Part shown: positions 37,601 through 47,230 of the stretch, piece by piece | How positions within the stretch are numbered: position 1 is the first letter of the stretch | Layout: each line of letters starts with the position of its first letter | DNA from: Symsagittifera roscoffensis | Taxonomy: Eukaryota > Xenacoelomorpha > Acoela > Convolutidae | Assembly: GCF_963678635.1 (NCBI RefSeq) | Contig: NC_087065.1 | Coordinates: 48,856,381-48,920,380 of the forward strand | Reading direction: 5' to 3' | Length of the DNA stretch: 64,000 bases | Translations under genes and position numbers: made by a program | Notes under the pieces: generated by a model | The model's database searches: none | Told to the model about the DNA's origin: nothing | Seen by the model: only the letters and a program-made list of their open reading frames with translations

Positions 37601-38258
37601 GCCTCACCTTCGCCATATACAGCTCCTTCAGGTGCTTTATTTCATCCTCCTTGTAGGCCACCTTCAGATCTTCGTACTTCTTTTTCCATTCGTCTCTTTC
37701 TCGAGCTATCGCCCTATACTCCTGGAGTTTGGCACACAGCTCGCTCTGATCTCTCTCTTTCTTCTCCAACGTCTCAATCGTCTCCGACGTCTGGATTTCT
37801 ATTTCGCTCACCCTCACTCTCTTAGGAGGAGGATCAGCTGTTGGAGAGTCGACCGAATGTGACGGGCCTGGCCCATTACGTTGTCTTTTCGCTCCGATGA
37901 GCGGCTGCGCAGGTTGGACCGGCAAGGGCATCTTACCTAGCCGGTGGTTCCTCTGTTCACCTAGTCCTGGCTCACGATCCAGGTCGTGGCCAGACATTTC
38001 TCCACGCCGCCATCTCATCAGTCGGTTTCGACCTCTCTCGGCGCTCCCGGACTCACCGAAGGCCAACATCAACACGACTTCTGTAGGGCGATTCCCTCGA
38101 CCCTCTCGTCCTAACGCATTGAGGAGCGCGACCACAAACATCGCCAGCCCCCGGTCTTCTCGTGTAAAGTCACAATCGATCAGTCGCTGATAGATCTCGT
38201 CTAGAGTCGCTTCTAGACTCGCTGAGAGGAATTCCATTAGTTCATTCGTGTCACCCAT
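37572..38258 (-). CDS. ORF3 N-terminus with coiled coil, element C
   Basis: 228 residues from ATG 38258: IYQRLIDCDFTREDRG, an LMLAFGESGS stretch, LMRWRRGEMSGHDLDREPGLG (close to B LAKEPGLG and D LARNPGLS), a basic PPPKRVRV patch and a coiled coil (about 145-215). A frameshift near 37600 joins it to the SGNH frame. The PKRxRV patch could act as a nuclear localisation signal; this is inference. Confidence 0.7.
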   Translation of the reverse strand: MGDTNELMEFLSASLEATLDEIYQRLIDCDFTREDRGLAMFVVALLNALGREGRGNRPTEVVLMLAFGESGSAERGRNRLMRWRRGEMSGHDLDREPGLGEQRNHRLGKMPLPVQPAQPLIGAKRQRNGPGPSHSVDSPTADPPPKRVRVSEIEIQTSETIETLEKKERDQSELCAKLQEYRAIARERDEWKKKYEDLKVAYKEDEIKHLKELYMAKVRQVSRKFWRQ

Positions 38259-38726
38259 TTCTTATCGTGTTGATTCTTGTTTTCGTGTAGTTTCTTCTGG
38301 TTCGTTTGATTCAATGAATTCAATAAACAATTTCTGATCAATCAAGATCTAAAAAACAAGTCGCGACTTAAAACCATCATTTTTGTATGAAACATCATTC
38401 AACTCTTTAAAACTCTTCATTGAAATTCTCTTCTCAATTCTGATTTTACAAATTTAGCACCAAGGTGGATCGTCAACCTGTATTTTTGTCAGGGTAGCAC
38501 AAATGAGCGCCGTCACCTTGATTACCTGGAGTATTCTACGTCTTTCATGACACAAAACATAAAACATATCATAACAATAACATAACACAAAAACATCACA
38601 CATCTACACTATCATATAAAAACATAATCCCTAATATTGTACATAACACCTAATCCTAATCTAAAAGTTGACACTAATTCTTATCAAGTGAACTTAATAA
38701 AAACCACTTATTGCCAAATGCAATTC
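38259..38726 (-). other. intergenic region before ORF3, element C
   Basis: AT-rich; no ORF. It holds the conserved acceptor-like TTTTTTAG followed by ATCTTGATTGATCA (38335-38357). Confidence 0.6.
38335..38357 (-). promoter_or_regulatory. candidate splice acceptor before ORF3, element C
   Basis: Minus-strand GTTTTTTAG then ATCTTGATTGATCA, 90 nt before the ORF3 ATG. It matches 16483-16505 in B. Confidence 0.5.
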
Positions 38727-39149
38727 CTAGCATATGCTCAGATAGTATTTTTTATGTAAGTAAACCTCTATGTCAGTTTCTGAAAATATCACATGTACAA
38801 GTGCGTACAACTCTCTCGGATGTAGCTTTCCCCTATAATCATCAAATACTGGTAACGAGAGAGAGGTAACTCCTCTCTCAACCAAAAAATCCCTAAGTCG
38901 AGTCAAGGCCAATACCAAGCTCTTTGGATCTACGTGTTGCCTATCAGTGGCCTTAGTAACCAGGAAACATAAATATTTCCCTGGTATCTGTGATGCAACA
39001 GGGGGCAGCGCTATCATTCCTCCTACACCAGGCCTCTGTTTCCATAAAAATTCGATGTACTTATACGCTCTTCTGAAATCAGCCGCTAGTGCTATTTTGA
39101 AGCTTACGTCCGCGGTTATCGCTATAGCGCACGTGCGTTCCGTGAGCAT
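38727..39149 (-). CDS. TARG1/OARD1-like macrodomain, element C (intact core)
   Basis: This 140-residue open frame contains the whole core: CAIAITADVSFKIALAADF, YIEFLWKQRPG, a glycine-containing loop (GVGGMIALPP), KYLCFLVTKATD, LVLALTRLRDFLVERG, TSLSLPVFDDYRGK, HPRELYALVHVIF, IEVYL. TARG1-type enzymes use a Lys after the ITK-like strand and an Asp in the loop after the S-x-P strand. Here VTK keeps a Lys and FDD offers Asp residues, though the usual G-C-G is absent, so activity is uncertain. Upstream, an A-run indel near 39240 breaks the link to the pol -1 frame. Confidence 0.65.
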   Translation of the reverse strand: MLTERTCAIAITADVSFKIALAADFRRAYKYIEFLWKQRPGVGGMIALPPVASQIPGKYLCFLVTKATDRQHVDPKSLVLALTRLRDFLVERGVTSLSLPVFDDYRGKLHPRELYALVHVIFSETDIEVYLHKKYYLSIC

Positions 39150-39327
39150 GAAATCGCTGTCCGTTATGACGATATTGTTTGAATAATGGTTCGGTAGGTC
39201 GAAATACGATTCAAAAATTCGTCCAAAAGGTGTTTTTTTTAAGCATTCTCACCCTCTGTCTCTAGTTCTCCGGTTTCTCTTGCCGATTTCAATTTTTTTA
39301 TTATCAGATTTTTGGTGTGGGTGAGTC

Positions 39328-40200
39328 CTACCCCCACTCCCCGGACAAAAATATCCAAAAAAAGTCTAAGAGATCGAGGTTGGATTGTGGAACACGTAGA
39401 GGACCATGTGGGGCGACCCAGTTGGACTCGGTATTGTCATGACTGACGTACTTGATGCCGTCTTTATCGACGTCCTGAATCGTCAGGATCGTCTCTTTTG
39501 GATCTGTCGGCATATCATGGAGCCATTCGAACACGCGCAAATTCGTTAGTTCTTGCTCATGAGTCTGTTCCGCTTCTGGTTCGAACTCCACTTCCGGTTC
39601 TGATCGATCGTCGATCCAATCCTGATCAATGTCATTCACAAAGTCGATTTCTTCTAGCACCGCCACTTCGTCCAGTCCTACCAGCGAGTCCATCATATCA
39701 CTTACAACTATCCTGTCTACGACGAAATCCTCGCCGTACGGATTGTATTTCTTTTTGTTTTTTTCCTCTCTTGCTCTGGCGTGTTTCCATGGTGAGAGGG
39801 AAATCAGGCTGTATTCCTTTGTCAATCTCGATTTGTTCCGGGCAATCCCAGTCCTCCTCGGCATAAGGTAGAGTTTCATCGTCCACCTCTACTCGCTCGG
39901 TCAACTCCAGATCCAGTGGTAGGTCGCAATCGTCCACCACCTCATTCCCGTCGTTTTTATCGCGAGTTCCCCTTTCATTCACCTCACAAGCAGGATCCAC
40001 TATCAAATAGTCTCCCTCTTGCATGTCCGCTGGGATGCACCAGTCCTCTGACGAGGCATTGTGTGGTTTGATATATTCGTAATGAGCTGCTCTTCCAGTG
40101 CTCAATCGATAAAAGCGACCTCTGTTATCTGAAATGGACCACGCCATTTCTTTAATAATTCTTGGTTCCTTTTGATGGAACCACTTCCTGGAACACCCAG
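39328..40200 (-). pseudogene. pol: pol C-terminal tail, element C
   Basis: Pieces in two frames (40369-39698 and 39879-39328, shift near 39770) cover the end of the integrase (GRFYRLSTGRAAHYE) and the acidic tail KYNPYGEDFVVD to LTNLRVFEWL. It ends LSGEWG-stop at 39328, the same end as the ancestral B frame. Confidence 0.65.
39337..39348 (-). repeat. PPT-like 12-mer at the pol end, element C
   Basis: TTGTCCGGGGAG on the minus strand, followed by the hairpin-forming TGGGGGTAGGACTCACCCA. Same arrangement as 15577-15611 in B. Confidence 0.7.
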
Positions 40201-41540
40201 ACGTAGTCGCCAACTGAGTAGGCTTTTGCATCGGCTGTCCTTTTATCAAGTCTCCTTTTTTGTCTAATTTGCGCCTGTTGCGTGTTCCTCCTGCATAAGT
40301 CATTGAGGTCCTGCAGTCTTCTAATAACATCCCGCACGTACGTTTGCGGTGCTGTTCTCTTCTCCTCATTTTCAGGGTAGAAAAACGTCAACGGAAATTC
40401 TTTTTCGTGACCCGTTAGCATCATGTGCGGACTTATTCCCGTGGTGGAATGCTCCGTGCTGTTGTAAGCACCCATCACTTGCGGCAAGTGCTTGTCCCAG
40501 TCATCCATGTAGCGCGAGCAATAGACTCTCAGCATGGATACCAGTGTGCGATTTTGCCTCTCGACCAGGCCATTTGTTTGCGGGTGATAAGTGGTCGAGT
40601 GGGCCTGCGCTACCTGCGACATTTTCATTAACTCCTTCGTGAGATCACCCATGAATGCTTTGCCATTGTCCGATTGGAATGTGATGGGGCAGCCATGCCT
40701 CGCTATCCACACGTTTATCAAATGATCGCATGTTTCTTCCGCCGATGCTGTCATGCAGGGTGCTGCCTCCGCATACTTCGTAAAATGGTCGATCATTAAC
40801 AGCACCTGATTATAGCCCGTTGCTGTCATGCAGATTTTCTGGAGATCAATTTGCACCACTTCGTTGAATCCCGACGACTCTATTGACTGTAGGGGGAACC
40901 TTAGTTTCCTGGGATCCTTCGCCTGCTGACATGACAGGCACGCGGCAATCCACTTCTCACAAGCCTTTTTCAATCCCGGCCATTCGAATCGTTTCTGTAT
41001 CCTGTTGTACACTTTGTCCACGCCTTGATGGCCCATCTGATCATGTGATCGAAAGAGCAATTCGGTCTGGTACAACTGTGGTAACACTATCGAATTGTTT
41101 TTATAAAGGACCTTGTCCTCCTCTTTACGTTTACAAGCTACGATTCCGTCCTTGTTCAGGTACAACAGCTCTTTTCTCTTCAGATAGAATTGCTTCAAGA
41201 TCTTATAGCTGTCTTCCTCCAAGTCTCCCTTGTCAGGTGCTCCATTCTCGGTCCATCTCTTCAGACTGCTCGTCATTCTATCATTTCGTTGAGCCCTTAG
41301 GAGATCCGACAGCCTGTACCTGGCTTTCAAATACGTCTTTACCACGTTCATTTGCCCACTCATTATTTCCGGACCATGAGCATCGTCCATCAACTTGACA
41401 CACCATATCTTTTTCAAAGGCGTCGCCTCCTGCACAGATGGTTCCAGATTGGTACGGACGACCATACCATGTGGCAGCAATCTGGTTGGGCGTTTCGAAA
41501 ATGCTATCAGCTCGAGCTCATCAGCGGCATTATCTACCAC
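40152..41540 (-). CDS. pol: integrase, element C
   Basis: 462 residues with an intact zinc region (HDQMGHQG..., CLSCQQ) and full DDE core: QIDLQKI (first Asp), FQSDNGKAF (second Asp), PQTNGLVERQNRT (Glu). It ends at a frameshift near 40160 (VPSKGTKNY), before the GPF/Y region. It is more complete in catalytic residues than the B copy. Upstream it is separated by one TAA near 41550 from the acidic linker in the same frame. Confidence 0.85.
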   Translation of the reverse strand: MVDNAADELELIAFSKRPTRLLPHGMVVRTNLEPSVQEATPLKKIWCVKLMDDAHGPEIMSGQMNVVKTYLKARYRLSDLLRAQRNDRMTSSLKRWTENGAPDKGDLEEDSYKILKQFYLKRKELLYLNKDGIVACKRKEEDKVLYKNNSIVLPQLYQTELLFRSHDQMGHQGVDKVYNRIQKRFEWPGLKKACEKWIAACLSCQQAKDPRKLRFPLQSIESSGFNEVVQIDLQKICMTATGYNQVLLMIDHFTKYAEAAPCMTASAEETCDHLINVWIARHGCPITFQSDNGKAFMGDLTKELMKMSQVAQAHSTTYHPQTNGLVERQNRTLVSMLRVYCSRYMDDWDKHLPQVMGAYNSTEHSTTGISPHMMLTGHEKEFPLTFFYPENEEKRTAPQTYVRDVIRRLQDLNDLCRRNTQQAQIRQKRRLDKRTADAKAYSVGDYVWVFQEVVPSKGTKNY

Positions 41541-41549
41541 AGTGCCCTC

Positions 41550-42430
41550 TTAATCTGAGGTGTACCTGTCCTTGTCTGGATCCTGATGCGTTTCTCGGTC
41601 CAGCCCGCGCTGCTTCCAGTCTACCAACAAGGAGTGGATTGCGATCTCCGACATATCGGAAATGGAAGTTGTTTCAGATGTGTTGTCCCAGGACTGGGAC
41701 CTCGAGTCAACACTTGAGCCGACTGATTCCCCAACATCATAATCCAAGTTGTCTGAGATGTTTCTCGACTCCCCGGACAAAACTCTATCCATTGGTCGCT
41801 TTGAATCCGACTCCCCGGACAAAATTCTGCCCCTAGGTGGTCTCGTCATTCTCTCCCCGGACAAGTCGTCCTTGACGGGCTCCAAAGTATCAGACTCCCC
41901 GGACCTTGTCTCGTCCCCGAACGAACAATCTGGGCTCGGCTCGTACTCTTCTCTTGCATCCGTGAAATGCACTCTCCTCGCAAAGCTAGATCTCGACTTG
42001 ATCCTGAATTCCTCAGTGGCTGGGGTCTGATTCAGTGTCCCATGTTCAGTGAACGAAGTTCTCAACAAGACCTCCTTCGGCATCAAGCTCACCAGCTGGT
42101 TGACTATCGACCTGCAATCCCATTCAACGCCTCGGCTGCGAATGGACACTGGCCTCATCTCTGTTCTCTCAGTGACAGTCAACCGCTGCATGGTTTCCAT
42201 CCACTCACAATCATGCCTATCCACTTCCCTGTCCAACAAGTCACGGAGCTTCCCCATGACGTCCGGCGCCACGTTCACCGTCCTGTTCAATAGAGCCAAG
42301 CTGTTTATACCCAGCCTGGTAAGTTCTTGCTGTACCAAATTGGATCGGACTAGCAGATCCAACGGAACGGGCTCGCTTCTGGCTGATACCTTTATCACCG
42401 CGGCCGTCTCCACTGGAAGGTCAGGATGAA
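41550..42430 (-). CDS. pol: pol linker with LSGE repeats, element C
   Basis: The useful part of the 42608-41550 frame begins after the RT deletion point (LPVETAAVIKV, matching LPVEKAAEIKI in B). It runs through LDREVDRHDCEW and LTVTERTEM into an acidic linker with four SGE units, and ends at TAA 41550. The first 60 residues of the frame are a shifted reading of the protease. Confidence 0.65.
41769..41780 (-). repeat. PPT-like 12-mer, C pol copy a
   Basis: Minus-strand TTGTCCGGGGAG encoding LSGE. Confidence 0.75.
41811..41822 (-). repeat. PPT-like 12-mer, C pol copy b
   Basis: Minus-strand TTGTCCGGGGAG, 42 nt from copy a, same codons. Confidence 0.75.
41853..41864 (-). repeat. PPT-like 12-mer, C pol copy c
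   Basis: Minus-strand TTGTCCGGGGAG, 42 nt from copy b. A shorter copy GTCCGGGGAG follows at 41895-41904 (RSGES), again 42 nt away. Confidence 0.75.
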
Positions 42431-42724
42431 CTGATCGGATTCGTCCAAATTCTCCACTACTAGGAAGCGCATCCAAAGATGTCTTCCTCCCAGCTGCAGT
42501 GAAATGATCGGGGTTCGTCCAGGCACATAGATTGCTCCCTGATTGGCAGCTGCCAACCTGATGTTTGTCGGTATGAGGTCCGACCTCTCGAAACCCATGT
42601 CGGTCCAAGTTTTGACTGGCATGACACTAACCACTGCTCCCGTGTCTAGCAGTCCTTTTACTGAAAGTTGTCTGCCTGTCTGCCTTGCACGTCCAGCACA
42701 TGTGCGGCCAGATCGGCCTCGCAA
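42422..42724 (-). pseudogene. pro: aspartic protease, element C (cut by the RT deletion)
   Basis: GLLDTGAVVSVMPVKTW is intact, followed by the DQFIL segment, where B continues GRDF. The sequence then jumps to the linker beyond RNase H. The reading frame is -1 relative to the upstream gag frame, which stops at 42658. Confidence 0.75.
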
Positions 42725-43659
42725 CCTATGTGCACCGCATCTTGTTCGAGCATGGCGTTGTGTCCGATTTGTCTAACCTTCAGCTCCTCTTGACCAATGT
42801 ATATCCGGCCAATCTGATCGTTCGCATCAGTTATGTGAGCTTTTGTGTAGATATTGTTGCCATCCACATTCATTAGAATCGGGTATGGGCCATGGAAATC
42901 GATGTAATGTCCATCCACTTTCATCAGCCTCGGACCTCCTGTTTTGAGCAGCGCTCGCACTGCCCTGGAGTCCAGTTTGGGATCTTTCTCCTTCAGGTAG
43001 TCTGCATAAATGTCCAGGTGGACTAGTGTAATCTCGGATGGTTCACTCAAGTTCTTGACCACCTGGTGCCCTGCGACTGAGATAATGGACCTTATTTTTG
43101 TCTCCTCCTTCGTCATGCCGAAAGTTCTCCCAGATATAACATTCAGTTTTAGTCCCTGCTTCCTGGGTTCCTCTTTGTCTTCTATTTTCGTCGTTTTACC
43201 CAGAATATTAAAACTTTCCCGAAGATCTGTGCTCTCCAGCTCCGACCTTACCCATTGCTCCACTTCTTTCGTGGCTAGCTCCTGTTTGACATTCTGCAAC
43301 GCTGTCCTTGCCGCCAGACCGTAATCCACCTTGAGTGGGCTAGCCGACTCTGCCTCCAGGTTCGAGGCTACCACCTCGTCAGGCAGTGTCTTTACCTTCT
43401 TAGTCGTAAAGGTGCTCGGTGTCGTCTCCTTTCTCCGAGACTCGGCCTCGTTCATCAGACGTGCTCGACTGGCCTTGACACCCGAAAGCGCCTCTTCGTG
43501 GCGGGGATGTTTCGCGTCCGCCACTGCATCCCAAAACTGAGTGCAATCCGACTTGAAGTGTCCTTCCAAATTACAGAAGAAGCACTTAGGACCATATTTC
43601 ATGATGAGCCCTCTGACGTACTCTTCGTGATCCTCGTCGTTGCTCCACTTCTTTCGCAA
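42658..43659 (-). CDS. gag: gag C-terminal region with second zinc knuckle, element C
   Basis: 333 residues: an intact CFFCNLEGHFKSDC knuckle near the start, then the charged linker, including KLxVISGxxFGM and SIISVAGHQVxxNLSEPSE shared with B. It ends at TAA 42658, with the protease in the -1 frame. The frame begins beside a 14-bp inverted repeat that displaced it. Confidence 0.75.
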   Translation of the reverse strand: MRKKWSNDEDHEEYVRGLIMKYGPKCFFCNLEGHFKSDCTQFWDAVADAKHPRHEEALSGVKASRARLMNEAESRRKETTPSTFTTKKVKTLPDEVVASNLEAESASPLKVDYGLAARTALQNVKQELATKEVEQWVRSELESTDLRESFNILGKTTKIEDKEEPRKQGLKLNVISGRTFGMTKEETKIRSIISVAGHQVVKNLSEPSEITLVHLDIYADYLKEKDPKLDSRAVRALLKTGGPRLMKVDGHYIDFHGPYPILMNVDGNNIYTKAHITDANDQIGRIYIGQEELKVRQIGHNAMLEQDAVHIGCEADLAAHVLDVQGRQADNFQ

Positions 43660-44504
43660 CGACGAGGATCAACGACGAGAAAGGACCCTATTGCCTTCAT
43701 GTTCTGTTTGTATGCAGAACATGCGGAAACGTGATGGTCCATCGAACCACAGTTCGCACACGACCTCCTCTTATCCATGTCATCGCGAGGTTTGTACCAA
43801 CTGGAGTTCGCACCAGTGTTTGTCCCGCTGTAGTTACTATAGTTCCTGTAACGGTTTTGCGCCCTCGGTTTTATGAGTAAATACTCGCGTGACTTCATAC
43901 GCAAATCATCGGGCGTGGGTACCTGGTCAAGTGACAGGGTGAAGTGTGTGGCCAACATCGTTTTCAACTCCTCACTTTTTACTCCGTCCATGAACTTCGA
44001 AGCAATCGCCAAGTTTTGCTCGGATAATCTCTCATCGGGATTGCTTCTCCTCCTAAGCAATTCAAGGTCGTCCAAAAATTTGTCTATGGATTTGTCATCT
44101 CTTTGACGCCTCTTTTCGAACTTCACCATAGCCTGATTCAGCAGGATGTCGAATATCTTGCGAGCGCTGTCTCTCTCATTGTCTCTTTTCGCCATTACAC
44201 AATTTAGTGCAGTACCCTCCAGGTTGCTCGTTAGCGCGCTGCACTCTTGTTTCTCGGAGAGACTCTCTTCCTCAAAGTGTAACTTCATCACCTCTATCCA
44301 AGTATCAATGCAGCCGCCTGACTCGTCTTTGTATGACTTCGGCTTTTTCAGTGTCCTTCTTGACCTCTCTTCTCTCTCGGTTGACTTCGAGAGTTTGGTG
44401 ATGAATGTTTCGAGAGATCTGTTCAGAGACTCAAACATCGAGGCATACATCGTCGTGTCCTGTGAGACTGTAGTCAGATCTGGCACGGAACTGACTTGTG
44501 GCAC
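43599..44504 (-). CDS. gag: gag capsid core and first zinc knuckle, element C
   Basis: 301 residues: FESLNRSLETFI, CIDTWIEVMKLHFEEE (Trp-containing capsid start), VKFEKRRQRDDKSIDKFLDDLELLRRRSNPDE, then CANCGSMDHHVSAC (CX2CX4HX4C). The last 25 residues are off frame after the inverted repeat at 43629-43670. The segment 44504 to about 44130 is missing from B. An in-frame TAG at 44511 separates it from the upstream coiled coil. Confidence 0.8.
   Translation of the reverse strand: MPQVSSVPDLTTVSQDTTMYASMFESLNRSLETFITKLSKSTEREERSRRTLKKPKSYKDESGGCIDTWIEVMKLHFEEESLSEKQECSALTSNLEGTALNCVMAKRDNERDSARKIFDILLNQAMVKFEKRRQRDDKSIDKFLDDLELLRRRSNPDERLSEQNLAIASKFMDGVKSEELKTMLATHFTLSLDQVPTPDDLRMKSREYLLIKPRAQNRYRNYSNYSGTNTGANSSWYKPRDDMDKRRSCANCGSMDHHVSACSAYKQNMKAIGSFLVVDPRRCERSGATTRITKSTSEGSS
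43629..43670 (-). repeat. perfect 14-bp inverted repeat in gag of C
   Basis: GATCCTCGTCGTTG (43629-43642) and CAACGACGAGGATC (43657-43670) with a 14-nt loop. It lies exactly at the gag frameshift between the two zinc knuckles and replaces sequence present in B, as expected for a fold-back replication error. Confidence 0.8.
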
Positions 44505-44510
44505 AGTTGG

Positions 44511-45035
44511 CTACCTTGTCTCCGGAGTAGCATCTGCCTCCGACGGGACTGGATTCGTCCAGCCAGGCCTCGACGGGACTGCCCTTGGCCGCTCCCTATT
44601 CCTAGGTTCGTAGTTCATTCTCGAACTTTGCTGGGCCTTGGCATAGCTGCCCGTCCCATCTCCATCGTTCGCATGGTGTGAGCGCTGCCTTGGGTTGGAA
44701 CACTCCTCCCAACTGCTCCCATTCAAGATCGCGTCAAGCTTCCGCATCATTAAGTCAGATTTGGCATCTAACCTTTTTTCCAGGCCAGTAATTGTATGGG
44801 CGTAGGTATTATTATGATCGTTCAACAATCGCTCGATCTCTCTTGTCATCCTAGCCTCTCTTTCCTCAGACTCCTTGTTTGCCTGTGCCAGGCTCTCCGC
44901 CAGGCATTGATCGGTGTTTCGAATCAATTGAGCCTGATCAACCCTCGCCTGCGACTTCACGTGCGTTAGCTCGTCTCTCAGATTCTCCCGACCCTGGTGA
45001 GCTCTCTCGTCAACTTGATCTATTCTCTTGGTCAT
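44511..45035 (-). CDS. gag: gag coiled-coil segment, element C
   Basis: 174 residues of charged heptad-like sequence (ENLRDELTHVKSQ, ITGLEKRLDAKSDLMMRKLDAIL), matching the shifted end of the first gag frame in B (LDTKIDAMMERR). It stops at TAG 44511 within otherwise continuous gag; a frameshift near 45020 precedes it. Confidence 0.65.
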   Translation of the reverse strand: MTKRIDQVDERAHQGRENLRDELTHVKSQARVDQAQLIRNTDQCLAESLAQANKESEEREARMTREIERLLNDHNNTYAHTITGLEKRLDAKSDLMMRKLDAILNGSSWEECSNPRQRSHHANDGDGTGSYAKAQQSSRMNYEPRNRERPRAVPSRPGWTNPVPSEADATPETR

Positions 45036-45963
45036 CCCGTCTCAGTTCATCCAGACCATTCATTACGCCAGTGAACATGTCACTTACATCGCCAGTTGCC
45101 CCAAATGGCGGGGTTAGTCCCAAAGAAGATGAGGTCAACTGCGGCTGCAGCCTGGTACTTGATGACGCACCGCCTTTTTGCTTGCTCATCAACGTCATCA
45201 ATCTGTCGAACGTTGATGACGCTCCCATCGTTATCCCATCTGACATGGGCCTGGTCGGCGAGGCGGTCGGCGCCTTCCTGCTCATGTCGTTTCTTGGGCA
45301 CGGTGTGAAGTTCACGTCCGGATGGGTTATCTCCGGCTGGGCATAACCGGAAGATAAACCTTCAGTTCGTAGTGACGCCATGCGCTCATCGTACAAAGAC
45401 TTCCAGCTCGTCTTGGCCTTCGAACCCGGTTGTTCTTCACTCGGGCTTATGCTCGACATCATCGCGTTGTTGCTCTGCTTGGCCAGAGATGAGTGGGTGG
45501 TAGCTGGATGTGAAAACTCTCTTCTCCACCTATGACTCTTGGTCTCCGATTTGGACATTCCCTTGAATAACACTTCCTCTCGCGGCTCGGCCTCGGAACG
45601 CTCCGAGGTCTCCTCCGTCCTCTCAACTTCCTCCTGCTCGAGGTCCTCGGTCGGTTCAAAGTCGGGTCGAATAAGCGTCCGTTCTCCTTCGTCAAAGGGG
45701 TCCACAAGCGTTTCGCTCGCGGTTCCGGCCTCGGCGCTCCGCCCTTGATCGCCATCGAGGTTTTTCTCGCTCCTTAGTTTCATTTCGCTCACTGAAAGAT
45801 CAGGTTGACCTTTAGTCGATTCGTTTTCAGCAAACACGTCGGAAGCGCTGCTAAACGAAGATTGGCTACGCCTAGTTTTAAACTTTCGCGTGCTTCCCTT
45901 GCTCAGCCTGGGAATCTTAGTAGTCGATCCTAACGAGTCCCTGCGCTGCATACTTTGTGACAA
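45010..45963 (-). CDS. gag: gag N-terminal part, element C
   Basis: 317 residues from ATG 45963. A basic start (KIPRLSKGSTRKFKTRR) is followed by acidic, Glu-rich and Ser/Pro-rich sequence. The start matches that of B at 7180, which supports both start choices. Confidence 0.7.
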   Translation of the reverse strand: MSQSMQRRDSLGSTTKIPRLSKGSTRKFKTRRSQSSFSSASDVFAENESTKGQPDLSVSEMKLRSEKNLDGDQGRSAEAGTASETLVDPFDEGERTLIRPDFEPTEDLEQEEVERTEETSERSEAEPREEVLFKGMSKSETKSHRWRREFSHPATTHSSLAKQSNNAMMSSISPSEEQPGSKAKTSWKSLYDERMASLRTEGLSSGYAQPEITHPDVNFTPCPRNDMSRKAPTASPTRPMSDGITMGASSTFDRLMTLMSKQKGGASSSTRLQPQLTSSSLGLTPPFGATGDVSDMFTGVMNGLDELRRDDQENRSS

Positions 45964-46739
45964 ATAACAATATTCCTATAATTTAATGGCGATGCACACG
46001 TATCGCAAACAAGTTCAAGTTAAATTACTTAACGCTGCCTCTTCGATCTCGTAAGTATCAAAAATGTCTCTCAGGTTTCTCAATGACAATCTTAGTGACT
46101 CAGCTAAAGTTACACACACAGGGCCTTGTCAGTATTGATATAATGCTAACTCAACACTGTTGTATAGTATAACGGTATCACAAAATTTTCACAAGATATA
46201 ATCAATACACAAAACACAATTGATAATCAGATAAGAATATGCTACAGGTGACAGCGACCTTTTGTCAGTATCAATTTACCGCCACACTGGTATCAAGTCA
46301 CTGCTTTGTTAAAATCAAACAATCCTTGGTAAAAAGCAGTGATGAATCAGAAACAAATCAATAAAACTTAGTCTTAAAGAAAAAGACTTCCCTCAATCGG
46401 AACGATCCGAAAGAACGATGCACAGAACACAGTCTTCTCAAGTGAGTGTGTATTCGCCTAATACACCCACCGAGGTCTTCCCTTATTTGTTCCCGGATTG
46501 CCCGAACTTTCCTATTAAGTAGCTCAAGGCAACCACACAACCAAAATCACAATCAAAAAAATTTTTTTGTTCGGGTACTTCTGATACACCCGATCTAGAA
46601 TCCAAAGTTGATCACGAATTTCCGGGTCAAAATGGGCTCCTATGATCCTAATAAGCACGCCTAATATCCTAATATGATCTTTATTAAATGGATATTTCCC
46701 GTCTCCCGAATTGCCACAAAAGGTTTCCTCAAGTTTCTA

Positions 46740-47230
46740 ACAAGGAGGGTTGTTAAGACACTTAGCCTACCTCGAAGGGTTACTTCGGAGGGTACCTTAA
46801 TCACCCAAGTTACTTCGGAGGGTCCCCCTAAATTTACTAAGGAGGGTCAAGAAGATGCTTAATATGCTCCGGAGGGTTACTTCGGAGGGTTCTTCCAAAA
46901 TTTTCAAATTTCTGAACCTCACTTAGAAGGGCCTTCAATTAACTTCAGAAGCGTCAAAAAAAGCTAAATTCTCTCTGGGGGCTGTTTTAACTTCTTTGGA
47001 TGATCTCGTGGAAAATTTCCACTAAGGAGGGTTGCTAAGGGGTTTAGCTGACTCCGGAGGGTTACTTCGGAGGGTTCCCCAAAAATCAAGAAAAAGGGTT
47101 ATTTTACCGCGATGAAGTCTCCAAAAGCTGTCCACCTGACTTAAAACTAGGTTGGCTGACACGGTCAACCTTCCCAGTAAGGATAAAAAGGTGTTTTGAT
47201 AAAATTTTCTGCCGCTCGGAGGGTTACCTG
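46740..47230 (-). repeat. GGAGGGT repeat cluster in the C leader
   Basis: About ten copies of ACTTCGGAGGGT, ACTAAGGAGGGT or CTCCGGAGGGT on the plus-strand text. The element transcript carries the complement. It is the counterpart of the B cluster at 6061-6397, but in the opposite sense relative to the transcript. Confidence 0.65.

Noticed and set aside
32365-37993. Plus-strand open frames antisense to the SGNH region of C
   Set aside because: No conserved counterpart on the opposite strand in B or D; codon bias is that of the minus-strand gene.
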